The notes beneath the pieces are model-generated. The model was given only the letters and a program-made list of their open reading frames with translations, was not told the origin of the DNA and did no database searches. Below are positions 24,349 to 33,294 of a DNA stretch of 64,000 nt, piece after piece (position 1 is the first letter of the stretch; each line of letters opens with the position of its first letter). The DNA is from Haemophilus parainfluenzae T3T1. Its GTDB lineage: Bacteria > Pseudomonadota > Gammaproteobacteria > Enterobacterales > Pasteurellaceae. Location of the stretch: positions 1,199,501 to 1,263,500 of the forward strand of contig NC_015964.1 of assembly GCF_000210895.1 (NCBI RefSeq). The letters run 5' to 3'. The position numbers were made by a program, and so were the translations under genes.

Positions 24349-25350
24349 TTACTTATCTTGCTTATGTTTAAGCATATGCATAATAAGCCTAATAAGCGTT
24401 TCTTTTTGTTTCGGATCAGATTCAGCAACTAATAAAGTGAGTGCTGCAAGCCCCGTATCATTGATAACAGGGTGTCCATCATGATCAAACAAACGCCCAT
24501 TTCTATGTAAGAAATCGACAAATAAAAATGCGCCACTGCGTTTATTACCATCTGAAAAAGGATGGTTCTTGACGACAAAATAAAGTAAATGCGCTGCTTT
24601 TGCTTCAATGCTTGGATAAGCGGGTTCACCAAATACACTTTGATCTAAATTGCCTAGAATCGCAGATAAGCCATTATCTCGTTCACGTCCAAACAGATCA
24701 CTTGCTTCACCTTTTGCCATCAGCTGTAATTTTAACTCTGCTAGTGCAGAACAGGCCTCAATATAAGTCGGTAACGTACCGCCTTGCTGTGTTTGTGGTT
24801 CGGTAAGTAAACCTTCATCATATTGTTGTAGCCATAAAAAGGTATGCGTATAACGGCTGACAATATCCACTAATCCACGACCACTTTCTAGCGTTAATTC
24901 TGATGAGTTTGCCGTTTTTTGAATGAGTGCAAGTGCTTGTTCTAATTCGTGAGCATTTTGCTGTAAACGTTTTTGGTTAATGGTATAGCCTTGAGTCAGA
25001 TATTCTTTTAAACGTGCCGTTGCCCAGATTCTAAAATTTGTTGCAGATTTAGACTTCACTCGATAGCCTACTGAAATAATAGCATCCAAATTATAATGTT
25101 TAACCTTACGAGTAACTTGTCTTTTCCCTTCTTGTCGAACTACCGAGAAATCCTCGGTAGTTAAATTTTCATCAAGTTCTGCTTCATTAAAAATATTTTT
25201 TAAGTGTAGGCTTATGTTATCTGAGCTAGTATCAAAAATATTTGCCATCTGCGCCTGAGAAAGCCAAACGGTATCATTTTCAAATCTTACTTCCACTTGT
25301 GTTGTGCCATCTTGAGCTTGGTAAATTTCAATCGGATTTTGGTTATTCAT
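24349..25350 (-). CDS. RhuM-type DNA-binding domain fused to Fic/DOC domain
   Basis: The 333-residue protein has an N-terminal RhuM/virulence-type domain (about 1-120: VWLSQAQMANIFDTSSDNISLHLKNIF and YNLDAIISVGYRVKS). The C-terminal Fic domain has the complete catalytic motif HPFSDGNKRSGAFLF (about residues 268-282). Fic enzymes usually transfer AMP from ATP to proteins; the intact His predicts activity. No inhibitory antitoxin is visible next to it, so control may be internal. Promoter sequence and another GCGACA/TGTCGC hairpin lie upstream (25351-25574). Confidence 0.92.
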   Translation of the reverse strand: MNNQNPIEIYQAQDGTTQVEVRFENDTVWLSQAQMANIFDTSSDNISLHLKNIFNEAELDENLTTEDFSVVRQEGKRQVTRKVKHYNLDAIISVGYRVKSKSATNFRIWATARLKEYLTQGYTINQKRLQQNAHELEQALALIQKTANSSELTLESGRGLVDIVSRYTHTFLWLQQYDEGLLTEPQTQQGGTLPTYIEACSALAELKLQLMAKGEASDLFGRERDNGLSAILGNLDQSVFGEPAYPSIEAKAAHLLYFVVKNHPFSDGNKRSGAFLFVDFLHRNGRLFDHDGHPVINDTGLAALTLLVAESDPKQKETLIRLIMHMLKHKQDK

Positions 25351-25464
25351 ATTCTTTTCCTTAATAAGTTATATGTATATATAAACAGATAAATATACAT
25401 ATTGCAATAAGGATAATCTTATTTGTAAAAGATCTTCTAAAAATAACCGCTTGTAACATTCTCC

Positions 25465-25483
25465 AGCGACACGAAATGTCGCT
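25465..25483. repeat. AGCGACA-cgaaa-TGTCGCT hairpin
   Basis: A perfect 7-bp stem lies in the divergent gap between the RhuM-Fic gene and the FtsK-gamma-like gene. It belongs to the same hairpin family as 21325, 24318 and 29089, but here it sits in a promoter region rather than after a gene. Confidence 0.6.
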
Positions 25484-25574
25484 TCCTTCCATATAATTTT
25501 TTCCATAAAAGAGAGTTTTTTACCTCTTACAACACGCTTAAGCCCTTTTATAGAAACAACACAGGAGAAAACTT

Positions 25575-25775
25575 ATGGCAATGAAAGTCACTTTTAAACG
25601 AGATCCACTTTTTGAGGATGTAAAAAAATTCGTGCAACAAGAAAAATTTACATCTGGTTCACGGATTCAACGCAAATTTAGTTTAGGCTTTAATCGAGCT
25701 GCGAGAATTGTAGCGCAGCTAGAGGAAGCTGGGGTTATTTCACCAATGAAAAATGGACAGAGAAAAGTATTATGA
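25575..25775 (+). CDS. Stand-alone FtsK-gamma-like winged-helix protein (66 aa)
   Basis: The whole protein is one winged-helix domain like the gamma domain of FtsK: FVQQEKFTSGSRIQRKFSLGFNRAARIV with QLEEAGVISP and REVL-like RKVL at the end. In FtsK this domain reads KOPS sequences; here it is free and without the translocase motor, so it may act as a small DNA-binding regulator. GGAGA precedes the ATG at good spacing. Its stop overlaps the SIR2 start in ATGA, so it is translated together with the deacetylase. Confidence 0.82.
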   Translation: MAMKVTFKRDPLFEDVKKFVQQEKFTSGSRIQRKFSLGFNRAARIVAQLEEAGVISPMKNGQRKVL

Positions 25776-26605
25776 AAAATGACTTAAATTATGCAGTGGA
25801 ACTTATCCATAAGGCTGATGGCATTTTAATTACGGCCGGGGCAGGAATGAGCGTAGATTCAGGTTTGCCAGATTTTAGAAGTGTCGGCGGGTTTTGGAAT
25901 GCTTACCCAATGTTTAAAGGCCGCAATATCAATTTTGAAGATATTGCGACGCCATTGGCTTATGAAACTCATCAAGAGTTAGCTTATTGGTTTTACGGGC
26001 ATCGCTTATCGCAATATCGCGCAACAATCCCGCATGATGGCTACCAAATTTTAAAACGTTGGGCAGAAAGCAAACCGTATGGTTATTTTGTTTTTACAAG
26101 TAATGTGGATGGGCATTTTCAGAAAGCAGGGTTTGAAGAAGGGCGCATTTATGAAGTGCATGGCACACTAGAGCGTTTGCAGTGTGCGCATAATTGCCGC
26201 GATTTAAGTTGGTCTGCAAAAGAATTTCAACCTGTGGTGGATAACGAAAACTTGCGCTTATTGAGTGAGCCACCTCGTTGTCCTTATTGTCAGCGTTTAG
26301 CAAGACAGAATGTACTCATGTTTGACGATTATTTTTACAGCAGTAATTATCAAAATTTAAAACGAAATAAGCTCGATTTATGGTTAAAAGAAGTGCAAAA
26401 TCTCGTCGTCATCGAACTGGGGGCGGGGAAAGCTATTCCAACTGTGCGTCGCTTTTCTGAACGTACGGCGAAAGCAAAAAAGGGTGGATTTATCCGTATT
26501 AACCCACAAGATGCAGGTGTGCCGAAAATGCACTTTTTAAGTCTAGAAATGAAGGCGTTAGATGCCCTAAAAGCGATTGATCGCCTGCTAAATCCTTCTC
26601 AATAA
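25772..26605 (+). CDS. SIR2 family NAD-dependent deacetylase (second type)
   Basis: The 277-residue sirtuin has GAGMSVDSGLPDFRSVGGFW (NAD loop), FTSNVDGHFQKAGF with catalytic His in YEVHGTLE, and a zinc site CAHNC...CPYC. The C-terminal Rossmann part (VVIELGAGKAIPTVR) lacks the usual GTS motif and has GAGKA instead, a subclass difference. It is unrelated in detail to the sirtuin at 22277. It overlaps the FtsK-gamma-like gene by 4 bp, and the PP2C gene follows after 11 bp. The trio looks like one functional unit; the target protein is unknown. Confidence 0.88.
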   Translation: MKNDLNYAVELIHKADGILITAGAGMSVDSGLPDFRSVGGFWNAYPMFKGRNINFEDIATPLAYETHQELAYWFYGHRLSQYRATIPHDGYQILKRWAESKPYGYFVFTSNVDGHFQKAGFEEGRIYEVHGTLERLQCAHNCRDLSWSAKEFQPVVDNENLRLLSEPPRCPYCQRLARQNVLMFDDYFYSSNYQNLKRNKLDLWLKEVQNLVVIELGAGKAIPTVRRFSERTAKAKKGGFIRINPQDAGVPKMHFLSLEMKALDALKAIDRLLNPSQ

Positions 26606-26616
26606 GCGGTTGAATA

Positions 26617-27366
26617 ATGGAAAATTTTTGCGAAATTACCTTCTGCCAACAAATTGGCAGCAACAAGCGACACAACCAAGATGCCCTTTTTAATGGTGAG
26701 GCGGTGTTTCAATATAAACTCAAAACGGCTGAAAAACGCCTTGAAAACCGACCGCACTTTATTGTGGGCGTGGCAGATGGTATTTCCAATAGCAACCGAC
26801 CTGAAAAAGCGAGCAAGTTGGCAATGCAATTATTAAGCCAAATGGAAAGCATAAGTAGTCAAACGATCTACGATTTACAATCTAGTTTATCTGCAGAATT
26901 AGCGGAGGATTATTTTGGCGCAGCAACCACTTTTGTTGCGGCTGAAATTGATCAAATAACCCGTAAAGCCAAAATTCTCAGCGTAGGCGATAGCCGTGCT
27001 TATTTAATTGATGCCCAAGGAAAATGGCAACAAATTACGCAAGATCATTCAATTCTGTCTGAATTATTGACTGATTTTCCCGATAAAAAAGAAGAAGATT
27101 TTGCCACGATTTATGGCGGTGTTTCTTCTTGTTTAGTCGCGGATTATTCCGAATTTCAAGATAAAATTTTTTATCAAGAAATTAAAATTCAACAAGGGGA
27201 AAGTTTATTACTGTGTTCTGATGGATTAACAGATGGACTTTCTGCTGAAGTAAGAGAAAAAATTTGGAAACAATATGATAATGATAAATCTCGATTGACG
27301 GTGTGTCGTAAATTAGTTGCGAAGCAAGTCTTTTATGATGATTTATCGATGGTTATTCTTAAATGA
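26617..27366 (+). CDS. PP2C family serine/threonine phosphatase
   Basis: The 249-residue PPM phosphatase has all metal-binding motifs: NKRHNQDALF, VADGISNS, SVGDSRAYLI, CSDGLTDGL and the terminal DDLSMVIL. It removes phosphate from Ser/Thr using two metal ions. No protein kinase is encoded nearby, so the substrate's kinase is elsewhere or absent. It follows the SIR2 gene by 11 bp in one operon, and the DUF262 gene starts 48 bp later after AAGGAAAAATT, possibly in the same transcript. Confidence 0.9.
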   Translation: MENFCEITFCQQIGSNKRHNQDALFNGEAVFQYKLKTAEKRLENRPHFIVGVADGISNSNRPEKASKLAMQLLSQMESISSQTIYDLQSSLSAELAEDYFGAATTFVAAEIDQITRKAKILSVGDSRAYLIDAQGKWQQITQDHSILSELLTDFPDKKEEDFATIYGGVSSCLVADYSEFQDKIFYQEIKIQQGESLLLCSDGLTDGLSAEVREKIWKQYDNDKSRLTVCRKLVAKQVFYDDLSMVILK

Positions 27367-27414
27367 AACTTTTATAATTCACTTTGTGATTTAACATTCT
27401 AATAAGGAAAAATT

Positions 27415-29088
27415 ATGTCTTACCAAGGAATCTCCATTCGTGAAGTTTTAGATAAAATTAATGCCAATACAAACGGTTGGTATTTGCCGGAAGTGCAACG
27501 CCAGTATGTTTGGGGAAATCGCAATAATTCTGAAGATTATGTGTGCTTATTATTAGATTCTTTATTGCAAGGTTATCCTATCGGCGGGATTGTTGTATGG
27601 GAAAATTCAGCTAAAGTACCTTTCCGACTATTCTTAACTGATTACGCATCAAATAAATTCAATAAGTCGGTTGAAGAAGGTAGATGGGGGCAAAGTAAAT
27701 CGTTAGTTTATGATGGGCAGCAACGATTACAAACTTTATATTCTGTACTGAAATATACATTTAATGATCGGGTTTTACATTATGATTTATTTTTTGATGC
27801 TAAAAATGCAAATGCAGATGAAACAGGTTTCTTATTTAGAAATAAGGATGCAACCCCTGAATTACGTTATTTAAAGTTGACAGAGCTTTGTTCTATATCT
27901 TGTCCAGAAGCATCGGAAGAATCGGAAGCAAAATATACTATCGAAGATAGGTTAAAACCTTTGTATGAGCATGATAAAGAAAAAAGACCTATTGTTTGTC
28001 AAAATTTTGATAGATTATGGGATGTTTTTGTAAAAGATCATAAAAAACAAATTGCTTATTTCTCAATTAAAGCAAATAGTCCTGATACGGCAAATGAGGT
28101 TTTTCGTCGATTAAATATTGGAGGAGTTTCGTTGACTTCAGTAGAATTGGTTTTAAGTAAAATAAAGGCAAAATATTATGATTTTGAAGAGAAATTATGG
28201 GAGCTTTCTAATAAAATTAAAAAATATGATATTGAATTTTCTTCAGAACAGTTATTGCAATTACTTTATCTTTTGATTAAGGGGACAATTCGCGTAGATG
28301 ATCGCTACTTCAAGGGAACTGATGAGGAACTTGATCTATTTAATAGTAAATTAGAAGATGTAGAGATTCCTCTTCTTGATTTTTTTAATTATTTAAGAAG
28401 CGAGTTTAATATAAACCATAATTATATCATACCTAGATGGGCAGCTATATTGCCAATGATAATTTATTTAATTAGACGAAACGAGATTAATCATAATTAT
28501 AAATGGAGTGATAATTATAATGACGAACATAAAAAGCAAATGAAAGCTGTTCATCAATACTTTTTATCTTCACAAATTTTGGATTGGAATACGCAGACAA
28601 TGGTCAACGAATTTTCTCGTTTGGCTACAGAAGCAGCAAAAAATCAACATGAATTTCCTCTAAGTGAAATCAAAGCATTTGCAGTATCCAAAAATCGTGT
28701 AGGTGAATTAAATGAAAGTAACTTTACTTGGCAGCCTTGGTTTGCTTTAAAAATGTTACAACCAGGAAGAGCATTTAATTTTACGGAAAATAAACCTCAT
28801 ATTGATCATATATTTCCAATGAATAGAGGTATTGATGATGAGATTTATCAAAATGAAGTTGATGTCTTATGGAATTTCCAAATATTACCTGCAGGTGTAA
28901 ATCTTTATAAATGGAATAAATCTCCGAAAGAATTTTTATTGTCTCATCCAGAGCTTAAAGAAAAATTTGATTTTATTCCTGATTTGGATAGTGAAGTATG
29001 GAATAATTACATAGACTTTATCCAGTATCGTAAGAACTTAATGATAAAGTATTTAAAAGAACGATATGATATTTCTTTAAATTCCTAA
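27415..29088 (+). CDS. DUF262/HNH protein (GmrSD-like)
   Basis: The 557-residue protein has an N-terminal DUF262 domain (LPEVQRQYVWG, then LVYDGQQRLQTLYSVLKYTF near residues 101-120, where DGQQR is the ParB-like NTP-binding motif). A long helical middle follows, then a C-terminal HNH/DUF1524 segment KPHIDHIFPMN...WNFQILPAGVNLYKWNKSP. GmrSD-type proteins are NTP-dependent nucleases cutting modified phage DNA, and related DUF262 proteins recur in defence islands. Base composition is AT-rich compared with the core genes. A terminator follows (29122). Confidence 0.88.
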   Translation: MSYQGISIREVLDKINANTNGWYLPEVQRQYVWGNRNNSEDYVCLLLDSLLQGYPIGGIVVWENSAKVPFRLFLTDYASNKFNKSVEEGRWGQSKSLVYDGQQRLQTLYSVLKYTFNDRVLHYDLFFDAKNANADETGFLFRNKDATPELRYLKLTELCSISCPEASEESEAKYTIEDRLKPLYEHDKEKRPIVCQNFDRLWDVFVKDHKKQIAYFSIKANSPDTANEVFRRLNIGGVSLTSVELVLSKIKAKYYDFEEKLWELSNKIKKYDIEFSSEQLLQLLYLLIKGTIRVDDRYFKGTDEELDLFNSKLEDVEIPLLDFFNYLRSEFNINHNYIIPRWAAILPMIIYLIRRNEINHNYKWSDNYNDEHKKQMKAVHQYFLSSQILDWNTQTMVNEFSRLATEAAKNQHEFPLSEIKAFAVSKNRVGELNESNFTWQPWFALKMLQPGRAFNFTENKPHIDHIFPMNRGIDDEIYQNEVDVLWNFQILPAGVNLYKWNKSPKEFLLSHPELKEKFDFIPDLDSEVWNNYIDFIQYRKNLMIKYLKERYDISLNS

Positions 29089-29151
29089 CGACATAATCCG
29101 TCGCTCTACTTCTTAAACTATGCTCAAACCTAATAGGTTTGAGCATTTTTT
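29089..29151 (+). terminator. CGAC hairpin remnant and terminator after the DUF262 gene
   Basis: A weak CGAC...GTCG hairpin (29089-29103) shares TAACGACATAA-N3-GTCGCT with the site after the WYL gene. A strong terminator follows: GCTCAAACC-taata-GGTTTGAGC (29122-29144) and ATTTTTT. Confidence 0.88.
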
Positions 29152-29166
29152 ATTGGAGTGATGATT

Positions 29167-31218
29167 ATGTCTAAATTCAAACTTAACCCCCCATCGGTTT
29201 CCCCTTATACCGAAAAATTAATGTTGCAACTTTTATTGGAATATCGAGGATTTGCAGAGGTTTTTCATGAAGATGTTTGGCACTATGACAATATTGCAGC
29301 GGCTTTAGGTTTACCGAGTGAAATGGAGCGTTGCGATGATTTTCGTGCGAAAGTAAAAAAATTATTACAAGCACGAAATAAAACGTTGCCAAAATTGACC
29401 GCTCTTTGCGTAAACGAGAATCCAATTATTCAACAAAATATTGATACGCTGACCCAATTATTATCATTGAATACTACTGAGCAGACGCTTTTCCGTTTAT
29501 CGGTTCAGCTACGCTTAGATGAGCCATTGAAAAAATTGAGCGAGGTATTACCAAAATCTAATTTTGTAGGGGTAAGTGAGGTATTATCAAATTTATTTGG
29601 TTTGCCAAAATCGGACATTATTTCTGCCTTAAAAGATAAGGGAAAACTATTAGGCTATGGCTTGCTTGAACGAAACTATAATCCAGATAGCCTCCATGAC
29701 TATTTGGATTGGGGAAAAATGTTAGATTTTGATGAATTCATCTCAGAACCATTAAATGAGCAGGTGTTATTAAAAGCTTGTACAAAACCAGCTATTGAAC
29801 CTAGTTTGAGTTTAGACGATTTTGCTTATTTAAACGAGATGAAAACAATGATGCTGGATTATCTTCAGTCCTCATTCGCTACTCATAGAAAAGGTGTAAA
29901 TATTTTAATTTATGGTGCACCAGGTACAGGAAAAACAGAGTTCGCAACGTTATTAGCAAAAGCAGTGAGTGTTTCGGCACATAATATTACTTATATGGAT
30001 GAAAATGAGGAAGTGATCCGAGCGGAAGAGCGTTTGAATAAATGCCGTGTTGCACAAAAGATTTTAGAAGGGCAATCTTCGTTATTGATTTTTGATGAAA
30101 TAGAAGATGTTTTTCGCGCTGGTTTTTTTGAGCGTTCAGTAGCGCAGAAAAATAAAGCTTGGATGAATCAATTATTAGAAAATAACAATGTGCCGATGAT
30201 TTGGATATCTAATTCTGTTTTTGGCATAGATCCTGCTTTTTTACGCCGATTTGATTTTATTTTAGAAATGCCTGATTTGCCGTTGAAAAATAAGTCAGCA
30301 TTGATTACGCAACTGACTGAGGGGAAATTAAGTTCGGCTTATGTGCAGCATTTTGCGAAAGTGCGGTCATTAACGCCGGCGATTTTAAGCCGTACAATTC
30401 GGGTGGCAAAGGAACTCAACACATCTAATTTTGCTGAGACTTTGCTCATGATGTTTAATCAAACCTTAAAATCGCAAAATAAACCGAAAATCGAACCGCT
30501 TGTTTTAGGCAAAGCCGACTATAACTTGGATTATGTGGCTTGTAATGACAATATTCATCATATTAGTGAAGGGTTAAAACGGTCGAAAAAAGGGCGAATT
30601 TGTTGCTATGGCCCGCCAGGAACAGGAAAAACTGCTTGGGCAGCATGGCTTGCTGAGGAGTTAGATATGCCACTGTTGTTAAAACAAGGCTCTGATTTAC
30701 TTGATTCTTATGTGGGCGGAACAGAACGAAATATTGCACAAGCCTTTGAACAAGCGAAAAATGATAATGCGTTATTGGTGCTAGATGAAGTAGATACCTT
30801 CTTATTTTCTCGAGAAGGCGCAGACCGAAGTTGGGAACATTCACAAGTGAATGAAATGTTGACACAAATTGAACGTTTTGAGGGATTAATGGTGGTTTCA
30901 ACAAACCTGATTGAAGTGCTTGATCCAGCAGCATTACGTCGCTTTGATTTGAAATTGAAGTTTGATTATTTAACACTGAAACAACGTTTAGATTTTGCTA
31001 AACAACAGGCTGAAATCTTAGGGTTGCCATCATTATCGGAAGAGGATTTAAGTCAGATTGAATCGCTTAATCTGCTGACGCCTGGAGATTTTGCTGCAGT
31101 GGCTCGTCGTCACCAATTTTCTCCTTTTCAAAAGGTGCAAGATTGGCTGAGCTCATTACAAGGTGAATGTGAAGTGAAACCAGCGTTTTCTTCAACGACA
31201 CGACGGATTGGGTTCTAA
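29167..31218 (+). CDS. Double-AAA ATPase (683 aa)
   Basis: The protein has an N-terminal helical region (about 1-220) and two AAA modules. The first has Walker A GAPGTGKTEFA (about residue 257) and Walker B LLIFDEIEDVF; the second has GPPGTGKTAWA (about 480) and LLVLDEVDTFLF, each with downstream RRFDF/RRFDL arginine motifs. This layout is like SpoVK/VCP-type protein remodellers. I use ATG 29167, which has GGAG eight bases upstream. It lies after a terminator, so it is probably transcribed on its own or by read-through. The substrate is unknown; it may be a housekeeping Haemophilus gene rather than part of the block. Confidence 0.85.
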   Translation: MSKFKLNPPSVSPYTEKLMLQLLLEYRGFAEVFHEDVWHYDNIAAALGLPSEMERCDDFRAKVKKLLQARNKTLPKLTALCVNENPIIQQNIDTLTQLLSLNTTEQTLFRLSVQLRLDEPLKKLSEVLPKSNFVGVSEVLSNLFGLPKSDIISALKDKGKLLGYGLLERNYNPDSLHDYLDWGKMLDFDEFISEPLNEQVLLKACTKPAIEPSLSLDDFAYLNEMKTMMLDYLQSSFATHRKGVNILIYGAPGTGKTEFATLLAKAVSVSAHNITYMDENEEVIRAEERLNKCRVAQKILEGQSSLLIFDEIEDVFRAGFFERSVAQKNKAWMNQLLENNNVPMIWISNSVFGIDPAFLRRFDFILEMPDLPLKNKSALITQLTEGKLSSAYVQHFAKVRSLTPAILSRTIRVAKELNTSNFAETLLMMFNQTLKSQNKPKIEPLVLGKADYNLDYVACNDNIHHISEGLKRSKKGRICCYGPPGTGKTAWAAWLAEELDMPLLLKQGSDLLDSYVGGTERNIAQAFEQAKNDNALLVLDEVDTFLFSREGADRSWEHSQVNEMLTQIERFEGLMVVSTNLIEVLDPAALRRFDLKLKFDYLTLKQRLDFAKQQAEILGLPSLSEEDLSQIESLNLLTPGDFAAVARRHQFSPFQKVQDWLSSLQGECEVKPAFSSTTRRIGF

Positions 31219-31219
31219 T

Positions 31220-31264
31220 TAAAGTGCGGTCAAAATTTTCATTATTTTTTGACCGCACTTTTTA
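31220..31264. terminator. Inverted uptake-sequence terminator
   Basis: AAAGTGCGGTCAAAA and TTTTGACCGCACTTT form a long stem between two convergent genes, with T-runs on both strands. Confidence 0.92.
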
Positions 31265-31495
31265 TTCTCCTGTCAGCCAACTTGCGAGCAAAATAACGAT
31301 GGTGAAAATAGCGAACCAAATAAGGTGAAGTTTAGTGCTTTTTCGATTAATTTCGGCATTATGTTGGCGTCGTTCTTCGAGTTTTTGTTTGTAAATTTCA
31401 AGATCTTCTTCTTTAAAAGAAAAACCACAATTCGGACAAAATTGAGCGGATTCGCTGATTTTTTTACGACATTCAGGGCAGCGAGTAAGAGCCAT
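31262..31495 (-). CDS. Zinc-ribbon membrane protein (77 aa)
   Basis: The N-terminal zinc ribbon CPEC...CPNCGF (residues 6-24) is followed by a charged helical linker (about 28-52) and one C-terminal membrane helix (LIWFAIFTIVILLASWL). It is a tail-anchored zinc-ribbon protein with the ribbon in the cytoplasm. Such proteins are common and mostly uncharacterised. The start follows AAGGATC. It converges on the AAA ATPase gene and shares its terminator. Confidence 0.8.
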   Translation of the reverse strand: MALTRCPECRKKISESAQFCPNCGFSFKEEDLEIYKQKLEERRQHNAEINRKSTKLHLIWFAIFTIVILLASWLTGE

Positions 31496-31559
31496 TTATG
31501 ATCCTTTTTTAATTATTTGAATTTATGAGCTTATTGTAAGTGAAAAAAGCGTAATGATA

Positions 31560-31581
31560 AACGTGATATAGATCACAAATT
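31560..31581 (+). promoter_or_regulatory. CRP-binding site upstream of cstA
   Basis: GTGATATAGATCAC is a near-perfect core of the CRP consensus (TGTGA-N6-TCACA), centred about 128 bp before the cstA start. CRP-cAMP activation is established for cstA in E. coli, and the same logic fits here. Confidence 0.85.
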
Positions 31582-31628
31582 TGAAACATTGTAAAAATTA
31601 AAATTTTTGATTTTGAGAATTTTAACTT

Positions 31629-31675
31629 AGAATACCGCCGACGAAGTCTAGCATATGGCTAGATTTCGGTATTCA
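31629..31675 (+). promoter_or_regulatory. Structured cstA leader
   Basis: Outer arms GAATACCG and CGGTATTC enclose a second stem built from AGTCTAGC and GGCTAGATT with an ATAT loop. The structure ends about 10 bp before the ribosome site TGAGGAG. It could be an mRNA control element; there is no U-run for a terminator. Confidence 0.55.
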
Positions 31676-31698
31676 TTTATTCCTGAGGAGTATTTTTT

Positions 31699-33273
31699 AT
31701 GTTGTGGTTTTTCTTCTGCGTGGCGTTATTGCTTGCAGGTTATTTCTTTTATAGTCGAGTGATTGAGCGCATTTTTGTGATCAATCCAAATCGTCAAACG
31801 CCAGCGTATACCATGAATGATGGCGTTGACTATATGCCCATGTCTAAAACCAAGATTTGGTTAATTCAATTATTAAATATTGCTGGTACAGGCCCAATCT
31901 TTGGTCCGATTCTTGGTGCGTTATACGGACCAGTTGCTATGCTTTGGATCGTCGTTGGTTGTATCTTTGCTGGTGCAGTACACGATTATTTCTGCGGAAT
32001 GTTAAGTGTGCGTAATGGCGGGGCATCTATGCCAAACCTTGCAGGTAAATACTTAGGTCGTCCAGTTAAAGCATTCATTAACGTATTAGCTGTTGTGCTT
32101 TTATTATTAGTGGGTGTGGTATTCGTTGCAAGTCCTGCTCAATTAATGGGTACGATCACTATGGACGTATTCGGTGCTGCTACAGGTAGCATTTCTATTA
32201 GCAATGCGGAAGAAATCCATCAAGCAGCTGAAGCGGGTGGTATTACCGTTTGGGGTATGGACAAAGCAACTGTTATCAATGTTTGGACTGCTATCATCTT
32301 CATTTACTATATTCTTGCGACATTACTTCCAGTTGATAAAATCATTGGTCGTATCTATCCGTTCTTCGGTGCATTATTGCTCTTTATGTCAGTAGGTATG
32401 GTATATGGTTTAGTCAGTGCAGATCTTAGCTCTGCGGATCCAATTTCTTTCTATCGTTCTGTGGACGGTATGTCTTTTGAGAAATTCTTCCAAAACTTTG
32501 AAACCCGTGCAGATCTACCATTATGGCCACTCTTGTTCTTAACAATCTCTTGTGGTGCATTATCAGGTTTCCACGCAACACAAAGCCCGTTAATGGCGCG
32601 TTGTACTGAAAACGAAAAAGAAGCTCGTTTCATTTTCTACGGTGCGATGATCGGTGAAGGTGTGATTGCATTAGTATGGTGTGCGGTTGGTTTAAGTTTC
32701 TATGATTCTTTACCAGATTTATTAGCAGCGATTAAAGCGGGTTCTCCTTCTAAAGTGGTTTATGATTCTTCTATCCACTTCTTAGGTCTTGTTGGTGGTA
32801 TTTTTGCAGTATTAGGTGTGGTTGTTCTTCCAATTACATCAGGCGATACAGCATTCCGTGCGGCACGTCTTGTTATTGCAGAATTCTTCAACTTAGAACA
32901 AAAAACCTTAGCTAAACGTTTAATGATTGCTGTTCCATTATTTACGCTTGGTTTTATCGTATCAAAAATCGACTTCTCAATCTTATGGCGTTACTTCACT
33001 TGGGCAAACCAAACCACAGCGATGGTAATGTTATGGACTGCAGCAGCATACTTATACCGTTATAATAAATTCCACTGGGTATGTACAATTCCTGCGGTAT
33101 TTATCAGTACAGTATGTTTCACTTACCTAGCATACAACAAAATTGGTTTCGGTTTAGACTATCAATTATCTGTTTATATCGGCTTAGGTTTAACAGCACT
33201 TTGTTTAGTATTATTCTTCACACAGCTTAAACCATTAGGTGCTCGTGACGAAGAAGCTTATGTAAATAACTAG
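31699..33273 (+). CDS. cstA: Carbon starvation protein A family transporter
   Basis: This 524-residue inner-membrane protein of the CstA family has about 13-16 hydrophobic helices. Conserved stretches include NIAGTGPIFGPILGALYGP, GAVHDYFCGMLSVRNGG and GAFFGFHATQSP-like LSGFHATQSPLMAR. Family members import peptides or pyruvate; this short form (E. coli CstA is about 700) is typical of Pasteurellaceae. TGAGGAG precedes the start. A CRP site and structured leader lie upstream, and a strong terminator follows. Confidence 0.92.
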   Translation: MLWFFFCVALLLAGYFFYSRVIERIFVINPNRQTPAYTMNDGVDYMPMSKTKIWLIQLLNIAGTGPIFGPILGALYGPVAMLWIVVGCIFAGAVHDYFCGMLSVRNGGASMPNLAGKYLGRPVKAFINVLAVVLLLLVGVVFVASPAQLMGTITMDVFGAATGSISISNAEEIHQAAEAGGITVWGMDKATVINVWTAIIFIYYILATLLPVDKIIGRIYPFFGALLLFMSVGMVYGLVSADLSSADPISFYRSVDGMSFEKFFQNFETRADLPLWPLLFLTISCGALSGFHATQSPLMARCTENEKEARFIFYGAMIGEGVIALVWCAVGLSFYDSLPDLLAAIKAGSPSKVVYDSSIHFLGLVGGIFAVLGVVVLPITSGDTAFRAARLVIAEFFNLEQKTLAKRLMIAVPLFTLGFIVSKIDFSILWRYFTWANQTTAMVMLWTAAAYLYRYNKFHWVCTIPAVFISTVCFTYLAYNKIGFGLDYQLSVYIGLGLTALCLVLFFTQLKPLGARDEEAYVNN

Positions 33274-33294
33274 TCAAATTGAGTTAAAAATTTA

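Noticed and set aside
25575-29088. Assignment to a named defence system (Thoeris, DSR, Gabija, TerY-P)
   Set aside because: The characteristic partners (TIR protein, SIR2-helicase fusions, GajA/GajB, TerY/kinase) are not present.
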